From Thermomicrobiales bacterium (GTDB lineage: Bacteria; Chloroflexota; Chloroflexia; Thermomicrobiales; CFX8), in the NCBI GenBank assembly GCA_037045155.1, contig JBAOIG010000003.1:496001-560000 (forward strand): a stretch of 64,000 bases of DNA. Reading direction: 5' to 3'. The stretch's first letter is position 1. Every line of letters begins with the position of its first letter. The position numbers and the translations under genes are program-made. The notes under the pieces are model-generated. The model saw nothing but the letters and a program-made list of their open reading frames with translations, made no database searches and was not told the DNA's origin. Of the stretch, positions 57,916 through 64,000 are shown piece after piece.

Positions 57916-59565
57916 GTGAGCGTAGGAAACAGGAAGACGGGGTCGAGACTGGCGCGGACGATGCGACACCACATCAGACTGGTCTTGCTCGCGGCCATGA
58001 TCCTGCTGGTCGCCGGCTGTGGCGCGTCCGCTGATCTGGCAGCTCCCGCGCCGACAGCATCTGGCGCGAACGAGCAATCAGCCCTGACCCAGTCGCTGAC
58101 GATCGTCGGTGGGGGGGCGTTTCCGATCACGCTCGATCCGGCGATCCTGCGCGATGCCGAATCATCATTCCTGTCGCGACAGATCTTTCGTGGCCTGATG
58201 CGGCTCGACAATGACCTGATTGTGGCGCCGGGCATCGCGGCGGCAGTCGAGGCGCGACCGGACGGTTTGCTCTACACGTTCACGCTGCGCGAAGACGCCA
58301 CGTTCCATGACGGCTCGGCGATCGACGCGAACTCCATCAAGCGGTCATTCGAGCGTGCTGCCGACCCGGCACTGGCCGGCGGGGACGATAGCGCGCTTCC
58401 GGCGAGGATCTACTTCAGCGATATAGCGGGCATTGACGACTATTTTGCTGGCCGGTCCAATTCGATTTCCGGTATCCGCGTCGTCGATCCCCGGACGGTT
58501 GAGTTCACGCTTTCACGACCGGCCGCGAACTTCCTCTACAAGCTCACCGGTAGCCCCGCCGCGATCATCGACGTGGACCACGCCGTTGGATCGGACTGGT
58601 GGAAGACGGCGAACGGAAGCGGACCGTTCAGAATCTCCGAGGTCTCGGCACAGCGGATCGTGCTGACTGGATTCGACGGATTCTATGCCGGCGCGCCCCA
58701 GTTGAGACGCATCACCGTTCTCTTCGGAAGCGCCGCTGCCCAGCCCCTCAACCTCTACGAAGCTGGCGAGATTGATATGACGGATGTGCCATTGGGCGCA
58801 CTGGACCGTGTACTGTCACCGGCAGATCCGCTCTACCCGGAGCTGCAGTCGGAACCGCAATTGTCCACGTCGTTCATTGTGCTGAACCCGGCAGTTGAGC
58901 CGTTCGACGACCCGATGCTCCGAAAGGCCGTTGCGCAAGCGTTCGACCGAACGAAGGTGACGCGCGTCATGTTGGAGGATCGTGTTCGTGTCGCGGATGG
59001 CCTCGTGCCGCCGGGCATTCTCGATCGTCAGTGGCCGGCCACACCTGTGCCATATGACCTCGCAGCTGCGCATGTTGATCTTGAGTCCGCGTCGCCCCAC
59101 GAGATCCGCCCGGCGTTTTATGGGAGTGGCGTGTCTGTCGCACTCGCCGAGGTGCTTGGCCGTGACCTGAGCCTGGAGAGCGAGGCGATTGCGCTGGAAT
59201 GGAGCGACTTCTCTAACGCTCTGATCGGACGGAGGCTGCCGGCGTTTTCGCTATCCTGGATCGCGGATTACCCGGATCCGGCGAATTTTCTCGAGGCGTT
59301 GTTCCACTCGCGTAGCCCCGACAACTACTCGGGTTACTCGAACCCGGAGGTCGACAGCCTGCTCGACAAGGCGGCGGTGGAGCAGGATCCCGATCGTCGC
59401 GCCCAACTCTATTTGCAGGCGCAACAACAGATCATCGACGACGGCGTCCTGATTCCGCTATTCCACGACATCGCCTACACCCTCGTGAAGCCGTATGTCC
59501 ACGGACTGACGTTGACTCCGCTTGGGATCATTAGCCTGGAGAGCGTCTGGATCGGTGAGCACTGA
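57916..59565 (+). CDS. Peptide/oligopeptide-type ABC substrate-binding lipoprotein
   Basis: 549 residues from GTG 57916, or 534 from ATG 57961. Signal peptide IRLVLLAAMILLVAGC with a lipobox (VAGC), then SBP family 5: ITLDPAILRDAESSFLSRQI, YTFTLREDATFHDGSAIDA, DVPLGALDRVLSP and YPDPANFLEALFHSRSPDNY. A TACACT lies 5 bases before GTG 57916, so that start may be leaderless; neither start has a ribosome site. Cognate permease and ATPase genes are absent from the window. Surface receptor for a peptide or similar ligand. Confidence 0.85.
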   Translation: MSVGNRKTGSRLARTMRHHIRLVLLAAMILLVAGCGASADLAAPAPTASGANEQSALTQSLTIVGGGAFPITLDPAILRDAESSFLSRQIFRGLMRLDNDLIVAPGIAAAVEARPDGLLYTFTLREDATFHDGSAIDANSIKRSFERAADPALAGGDDSALPARIYFSDIAGIDDYFAGRSNSISGIRVVDPRTVEFTLSRPAANFLYKLTGSPAAIIDVDHAVGSDWWKTANGSGPFRISEVSAQRIVLTGFDGFYAGAPQLRRITVLFGSAAAQPLNLYEAGEIDMTDVPLGALDRVLSPADPLYPELQSEPQLSTSFIVLNPAVEPFDDPMLRKAVAQAFDRTKVTRVMLEDRVRVADGLVPPGILDRQWPATPVPYDLAAAHVDLESASPHEIRPAFYGSGVSVALAEVLGRDLSLESEAIALEWSDFSNALIGRRLPAFSLSWIADYPDPANFLEALFHSRSPDNYSGYSNPEVDSLLDKAAVEQDPDRRAQLYLQAQQQIIDDGVLIPLFHDIAYTLVKPYVHGLTLTPLGIISLESVWIGEH

Positions 59566-60459
59566 GTGACACATCATCTCGGGGAGCCGCAGATCGTTCT
59601 GGGGGATGAGATTGCCGTATTGACCCCCGACGTTGTCGGCCGCCTGCGACTCCCGTGGGACGCGCGGTTCACGCTCCGGGAGTTGGCTGATATTGCGAAC
59701 GCCCGCCCCAGCCTCTCGGTCTGGAATCAGAGGACGGGCGAGTTCCTCATTGGCAGCCAGTGGCGACGGCGTCGGGAGATTGCCGGTATCGTCGAGCTGT
59801 ATGCGAGTGGTGGCGCCGTCGACCTCATCGACGGGTTCTGTGCGCTTGCCGGCCGTCAGGGAATGACGCTTGCAGTCGCTTCGGAACAGCTGGAGCGTCG
59901 GCACGGTGGCTTCTACGTACAGGCGCGACTTGAGCCGATCGAGGACATCGTTATCTACGAGCTCACGCACATCCGGTCGAAGGCGCAAAGGAGCGGTGGG
60001 CTGACATTTATGTCGGTCGACATGAACGATGCGGCGCGAGTCGAGGAGCTGATCCAACTGGACCACGCGGCGTTTCCGTGGCTCTGGTGGAACAGCGACG
60101 AGGAGTTCGCAGAGTACGCGGCCGCGCCCGGTGTTCGTATCGATGTCGCGCTTGACGAGGGTGGTCGCGCCATTGCCTATGTTGGCATCACGCGGTTTCG
60201 CAGTTGGGGCCACCTCGATCGAATCGCCGTCGACCCATCGATACAGGGGCAAGGTCTGGGACGCAAGGCGCTGGATTACGCTGTGTCGTCGCTGGCGGCG
60301 GCCGGCGCGAGCCGCGTCGGGCTGAGCACGCAGGCGCGCAACACGCGGAGCCGCTCACTCTACGAATCATACGGATTTCGCAGGAGCGCCTCGCGCGACT
60401 ATCGGATCTATGGCCGGCTGCTGGACAATACGCACCGGCTCGAAGAGCTTGTGAGATAG
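59566..60459 (+). CDS. GNAT-family acetyltransferase
   Basis: 297 residues, GTG start right after the lipoprotein stop. The C-terminal half is a GNAT domain: SVDMNDAARVEELIQLDHAA, AYVGITRFRSWGHLDRIAVD, then the acetyl-CoA loop IQGQGLGRKALDYAV, and LSTQARNTRSRSLYESYGF. The N-terminal 140 residues (LRLPWDARFTLRELADIANA, EFLIGSQWRRRREIAGIVEL) have no clear family; they could be substrate-binding. Followed by aroC after 10 bases. Confidence 0.8.
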   Translation: MTHHLGEPQIVLGDEIAVLTPDVVGRLRLPWDARFTLRELADIANARPSLSVWNQRTGEFLIGSQWRRRREIAGIVELYASGGAVDLIDGFCALAGRQGMTLAVASEQLERRHGGFYVQARLEPIEDIVIYELTHIRSKAQRSGGLTFMSVDMNDAARVEELIQLDHAAFPWLWWNSDEEFAEYAAAPGVRIDVALDEGGRAIAYVGITRFRSWGHLDRIAVDPSIQGQGLGRKALDYAVSSLAAAGASRVGLSTQARNTRSRSLYESYGFRRSASRDYRIYGRLLDNTHRLEELVR

Positions 60460-60469
60460 GGAGCCATTG

Positions 60470-61552
60470 ATGGGTAGCAGATACGGGAGAGTGTTTCAGA
60501 TCACGACGTGGGGTGAGTCACATGGGCCGGCGCTCGGCGCCGTGATTGATGGCTGCCCGGCTGGACTCAAGATCACCGAAGATCTGATCCAGCACGACCT
60601 CGATCGGAGGCGGGTTGGCCAGTCCAAGGTGACCTCACCGCGCAACGAGCGTGACCGGGTCCAGATTCTCTCCGGCGTCTTCGAGGGGCGGACAACCGGC
60701 GCGCCGATCTCTCTGATCACGTTTAACAAGGATTCCGATTCAACCAAGTACGACATCATTCGCGACAGATATCGACCAGGGCATGCCGACTACACATACA
60801 CGATGAAATACGGGCTTCGTGACCACCGCGGCGGCGGTCGTTCGAGCGCCCGCGAGACGTGGGGCCGCGTGGCGTCTGGAGCGATCGCGCGGGAACTCCT
60901 ACGGCTCTCGGGAATCGATGTCTATGCGCACACACTCCAGATTGGTGATGTTGTGACGTCATCGTTCGACCGCGCGCAGATTGACCGCAATCTCGTTCGC
61001 GCCGCGGATGCAGAGGCCGCCGAGCGCATGGTCGCCGCAATCGATCAGATCAAGCTGGAGAAGGATAGCCTCGGCGGTATCGTCGAGGTGCGAGCCGACA
61101 ACGTTCCTCCGGGCCTGGGCGAACCGACGGCCGAGAAGCTCGACGCGCTACTGGGCCAGGCGATGCTCGGCATCCCAGCGACGAAAGGCGTCGAGATCGG
61201 CAGCGGGTTTGCCGCTGCCAGCATGCGCGGATCCCAGCACAACGATGCGTTCGTCGTCGACGAACATGGCCGCATTCGCACACGGACGAATAATCACGGC
61301 GGCACCCTCGGCGGTATCTCATCTGGCGAACAGATCGTGGTGCGGGTTGCGATCAAGCCCACCTCGTCGATCAGCCGGGATCAGGACACTGTCGACCTCA
61401 ACGGCCGGCCGCAGACGATCCTCGTTGAAGGTCGCCACGATCCGTGCGTTGTCCCGCGTGCTGTGCCGGTGGTCGAGGCGATGATGTGCCTGGTGCTGGC
61501 TGACCTGCTGCTGCTCAACCGGATGAGCCGCTCGTCGTGGGAGGCGTCGTAG
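60470..61552 (+). CDS. aroC: Chorismate synthase
   Basis: 360-residue FMN-dependent lyase completing the shikimate pathway. GRVFQITTWGESHGPALGAV at the start, RRVGQSKVTSPRNERDRV, GLRDHRGGGRSSARETWGRV, and EIGSGFAAASMRGSQHNDAF. ATG 60470 preferred to a TTG at 60467; GGGAG precedes it. Faces aroA with 4 bases between stops. Confidence 0.96.
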   Translation: MGSRYGRVFQITTWGESHGPALGAVIDGCPAGLKITEDLIQHDLDRRRVGQSKVTSPRNERDRVQILSGVFEGRTTGAPISLITFNKDSDSTKYDIIRDRYRPGHADYTYTMKYGLRDHRGGGRSSARETWGRVASGAIARELLRLSGIDVYAHTLQIGDVVTSSFDRAQIDRNLVRAADAEAAERMVAAIDQIKLEKDSLGGIVEVRADNVPPGLGEPTAEKLDALLGQAMLGIPATKGVEIGSGFAAASMRGSQHNDAFVVDEHGRIRTRTNNHGGTLGGISSGEQIVVRVAIKPTSSISRDQDTVDLNGRPQTILVEGRHDPCVVPRAVPVVEAMMCLVLADLLLLNRMSRSSWEAS

Positions 61553-61556
61553 CGCC

Positions 61557-62864
61557 TCAGTGTATTCCTGCTCCAAGGAGCGGGAACAACAGCCGCCAAT
61601 AGCCAGGGACGGTCTTCGCCACGCACCCCGGATCGGCGATCGACATCCCTGGCGTCCTGGTGGCCATGATTGCGAAGCTCATCGCCATCCGGTGATCGTC
61701 GTATGTCTGGATCGTGGCCGGCCTCGGCTTGCCTGGGTATATCGTCAATCCGTCGGCTCGTTCCTCCACCTGGATTCCCGCGCGCGAGAGCTCCGTGGCG
61801 ATGGCTGCGATTCGATCTGTTTCCTTCAGGCGGATGTGGGCCACGTTGCGTATCGTCGTTGGCTCGTTGGCGAATGGCGCAACCGCGGCGAGTGTCTGAA
61901 CAGTGTCCGAGATCGCATTCATGTCGACATCGATGCCCCGCAGACTCGACGGGCCGAAAACGGTGATGGAGTCCGCATTTCGTTCGACCCGGCAACCCAT
62001 CGTCTCCAGCACATCGACGAACTTGAGGTCGCCCTGGGCCGATGTCGGTGGAAGATGCTCGACAGTCATTTCACCGCCGGTAACTGCTGCCAGCGCAAAG
62101 AAATAGCTGGCGGCGGAGGCATCCGGCTCGATGTCGTAGACTCGCCCGACATAACGCTGGCCCGGCTCAACCGAGAGACGGTGGTAGTTCTCGTGGCGCA
62201 GCTCCACGCCGAACGCCCGCATCGTGTCCGCTGTCATGTCGATATATGGCTTTGAGACCAGGTCACCGGTCACGATGACGTCGAGCGGGGCGTTGGCGTA
62301 GGGAAGCACCATCGCCAACGCGCTGAAATACTGGCTGGAAAGATCTCCGCGCATCGCGATGGCGCCGCCCGGTAGTCCGTTGGCGTCGATCTCAACTGGC
62401 GGGCAGCCGTCGCCTGCCTCAGACTGAATCGCGACACCGAGCGTGGCTAGCCCGTCGATCAACGGCGCCAGCGGGCGCTTGCGCATCCGTGCGGTTCCAT
62501 CGAGCCGAATGCGTGCATGAGCTAACGCGGCGATCGTGGTCAGGAAGCGCATCGACGTGCCAGAGTTCCCGAGGAACAGATTCGCCTCCGTTGCGGGCAC
62601 ATGACCATCAGTCCCGATGACCTCGATCTCGCCTGCCTCCCAGTCGGTCGTGATCGTGATGCCGAGCGCGCGGAGTGCGTCGACCATGTAGTGCGTGTCG
62701 TCGGACTCGAGCGCGCCGCGGAGCAACGATGTCCCCTCGGCGAGCGCGGCGATCGGAAGGGCACGGTTGGTGTAGCTCTTCGATCCAGGCAGGACGACAG
62801 ACCCTTGAATCGTGCGGGCCGTCGGGATCGGGAGCGGATCGGGCAGCGCGCTTGTCGTCTCCAT
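61557..62864 (-). CDS. aroA: EPSP synthase (3-phosphoshikimate 1-carboxyvinyltransferase)
   Basis: 435-residue enzyme making EPSP, the step before chorismate synthase. VVLPGSKSYTNRALPIAALA, FLGNSGTSMRFLTTIAAL, DLSSQYFSALAMVLPYA, and NVAHIRLKETDRIAAIATEL. Residue after GTSMR is Phe, so it looks like a non-class-I type. The ATG 62864 is 2 bases after the cupin stop; the frame is open for 39 codons more inside the cupin gene. Pairs with aroC, though on the other strand. Confidence 0.95.
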   Translation of the reverse strand: METTSALPDPLPIPTARTIQGSVVLPGSKSYTNRALPIAALAEGTSLLRGALESDDTHYMVDALRALGITITTDWEAGEIEVIGTDGHVPATEANLFLGNSGTSMRFLTTIAALAHARIRLDGTARMRKRPLAPLIDGLATLGVAIQSEAGDGCPPVEIDANGLPGGAIAMRGDLSSQYFSALAMVLPYANAPLDVIVTGDLVSKPYIDMTADTMRAFGVELRHENYHRLSVEPGQRYVGRVYDIEPDASAASYFFALAAVTGGEMTVEHLPPTSAQGDLKFVDVLETMGCRVERNADSITVFGPSSLRGIDVDMNAISDTVQTLAAVAPFANEPTTIRNVAHIRLKETDRIAAIATELSRAGIQVEERADGLTIYPGKPRPATIQTYDDHRMAMSFAIMATRTPGMSIADPGCVAKTVPGYWRLLFPLLGAGIH

Positions 62865-62866
62865 CG

Positions 62867-63334
62867 TCAGGTGAACTTCAGGTCCCACGAGTATGGAATC
62901 TCCGGGGAATCCCAGTCGACGCGATATTCGTCGGGGTCGGCGGGATCGTATTGCGTTGTCGGGAAGTTGACCAGGTAGCACGGCGTCACCCCGACGTTCT
63001 TGAAGCCGTGCAGGACGCCAATCGGGATCTTGACCACGATCCGATTGTCGTCCCCGATGAAGAACTCGTTCACGACCCCGTAGGTCGGCGACCCATCGCG
63101 CATGTCGTAGAGTGGCACCTTGATCATGCCCGAGATGCAGGTGAAGTAGTCAGTCTGCTTCTTGTGATAGTGCCAGCCACGGATTACGCCCGGATAGGAG
63201 ACGGAGAAATAGCACTGGCCGAACCCTTCGAAAAAGGGGTCGTCGCGTCGGATAAGCTCGGTCAGCTGCCCACGTTCGTCAGCGTGCGTGACGAGCCGCT
63301 TGATCTCGACTCCATCGATCAACTGCGTCGCCAT
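62867..63334 (-). CDS. RmlC-like cupin (dTDP-sugar 3,5-epimerase family)
   Basis: 155-residue cupin. RGQLTELIRRDDPFFEGFGQ, the sugar-epimerase core VIRGWHYHKKQTDYFTCISG, and IPIGVLHGFKNVG. His in GWHYH is the usual catalytic His, but the following Gln-Gly-Lys of classical RmlC is replaced by QTDYFT, so the lysine is missing. It may therefore be a related sugar isomerase or carbohydrate-binding cupin. Short relative to RmlC (about 185). It is 16 bases after the methyltransferase and 2 before aroA. Confidence 0.8.
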   Translation of the reverse strand: MATQLIDGVEIKRLVTHADERGQLTELIRRDDPFFEGFGQCYFSVSYPGVIRGWHYHKKQTDYFTCISGMIKVPLYDMRDGSPTYGVVNEFFIGDDNRIVVKIPIGVLHGFKNVGVTPCYLVNFPTTQYDPADPDEYRVDWDSPEIPYSWDLKFT

Positions 63335-63350
63335 CGGCTGGCGTGTCCTT

Positions 63351-64000
63351 TCACCCTGGTGTCAGCGGACCGTCGTTCCAGGTCGCCAACGCGATCATGC
63401 GTTCCGATTCCGAACGGTATGGCTCCAGATCATACGATCCGTAGAGTCCAATCATCTCCCAACCGGCGCGATGGAGGAGATGCTCCAGCTCCCAGCGATA
63501 AATGTAGCGAGTCGCGTATTCATCGACTACTCGGGTTAGCGCGCCACTCCCAGGTTCGACGGTGTCGAACAGGACCGTCGTAGTGATCGTCTGACTGGCG
63601 AAATCATGTGTTCTCGTCACCCATTTGTCGAGGCGTCGGCCATCGGATAGCGTGCCGCTAAACTCCAGAAGAACGCGTCCATCCAGACTGGACAGATAGT
63701 GTGGGTCGGGCGCCATGAGGTCGAGCAGCAGGAGCCCGCCATCGATGACGATCGAACGAACAGCGCGGAGCGCAGCAATCTGAGCGTCGGCATCGGCGAG
63801 GTGCAGGAACGTGTTGATTGCACAGAATGCTAGCCAGTACTTTGGAACAGGTAGAAGGCCGGGCTTCAGATCCTCCATGCTGGCTTCGACCAGCGCCGTG
63901 CTGGAAGAGAGCCGACGTCGGGCACGCGCGAGCATGGCCGGGGAGGGATCGATGCCGGCCAGCGGTAACCCAAGCTCCTCCAATGAGCGCAGCACTCGAC
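63351..64000 (-). CDS. SAM-dependent methyltransferase, C-terminal part (start outside window)
   Basis: At least 215 residues, N-terminus beyond base 64000. The visible part starts just past the SAM glycine loop, with LAGIDPSPAMLARARRRL (post-I acidic residue), then VEASMEDLKPG, LAFCAINTFLHLAD and GGLLLLDLMAP, typical of class-I methyltransferases. The C-terminal half (RYIYRWELEHLLHRAGWEMI) suggests a small-molecule substrate. Likely the first gene of the cupin-aroA transcript. Confidence 0.85.
   Translation of the reverse strand, partial: RVLRSLEELGLPLAGIDPSPAMLARARRRLSSSTALVEASMEDLKPGLLPVPKYWLAFCAINTFLHLADADAQIAALRAVRSIVIDGGLLLLDLMAPDPHYLSSLDGRVLLEFSGTLSDGRRLDKWVTRTHDFASQTITTTVLFDTVEPGSGALTRVVDEYATRYIYRWELEHLLHRAGWEMIGLYGSYDLEPYRSESERMIALATWNDGPLTPG

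Noticed and set aside
59458..60252. 264-codon minus-strand frame opposite the GNAT gene
   Set aside because: The plus frame carries the acetyl-CoA loop QGQGLG; the minus frame is a shadow.

Overview
The window reads as a contiguous, gene-dense, high-GC bacterial chromosome segment. It contains no insertion sequence, prophage, CRISPR array, rRNA or tRNA gene that I can recognise. The gene content, the GC-rich codon use, the frequent GTG/TTG starts, the zinc-ribbon versions of several ribosomal proteins, the DEDD exonuclease-GIY-YIG fusion, the R3H/AAA protein next to tmk and darA, and an exporter with no outer-membrane partner all fit a monoderm Chloroflexota, most likely a Thermomicrobia/Sphaerobacter-like lineage. 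That placement is inference from memory of gene families, not from a database search.

Region 1 (1-20510, plus strand) is the translation cluster: 3' end of fusA, tuf, then the S10-spc-alpha super-operon from rpsJ to rplQ with secY, adk, map, infA and the 37-codon rpmJ in their usual places, then truA, rplM and rpsI, closed by an intrinsic terminator. rpsH is split over two reading frames at about 9619. GC-rich hairpins sit in several of the longer gaps, and a promoter plus a hairpin with a T-run sits between map and infA.

Region 2 (20512-24537, minus) is a tightly overlapped operon: nth, a histidine phosphatase, a metallo-beta-lactamase-fold hydrolase, a P1-family (NylC/DmpA-like) self-processing hydrolase and a TIM-barrel sugar isomerase-like protein. 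Region 3 (24587-31045, plus) is the pyrimidine operon pyrC-carA-carB-pyrE, with a promoter and a strong terminator in its leader that together look like an attenuator. Region 4 (31042-39142) is DNA repair and chromosome handling: ligA with a small coiled-coil gene (minus), and, divergently, a DEDD exonuclease/GIY-YIG fusion, a family-4 uracil-DNA glycosylase, ftsK behind a palindromic operator-like promoter, and recR.

Region 5 (39187-43649, plus) holds a GNAT-like protein, an R3H/AAA ATPase, tmk, a DarA-type c-di-AMP receptor and a zinc-ribbon membrane protein. Region 6 (43588-45176, minus) pairs a nicotinamidase with NAD kinase. Region 7 (45451-48952) has recO and a PH/SHOCT membrane protein (plus), convergent with ftsH (minus). 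Region 8 (49139-55766, minus) has a three-gene ABC exporter, a DapA-family aldolase, trmD and a HAD hydrolase. Region 9 (55805-64000) has an RmlB-type dehydratase, a SpoIIE-like phosphatase, a mini P-loop protein, a peptide-binding lipoprotein, a GNAT protein and aroC (plus), facing aroA, an RmlC-like cupin and a truncated methyltransferase (minus).

Most of this is housekeeping. The parts that deserve a second look are the rpsH frameshift, the leader structures of infA and pyrC, the palindrome at the ftsK promoter, the mirrored ligA/exonuclease promoters, and the unexplained phosphatase/P-loop/lipoprotein group at 56834-59565.
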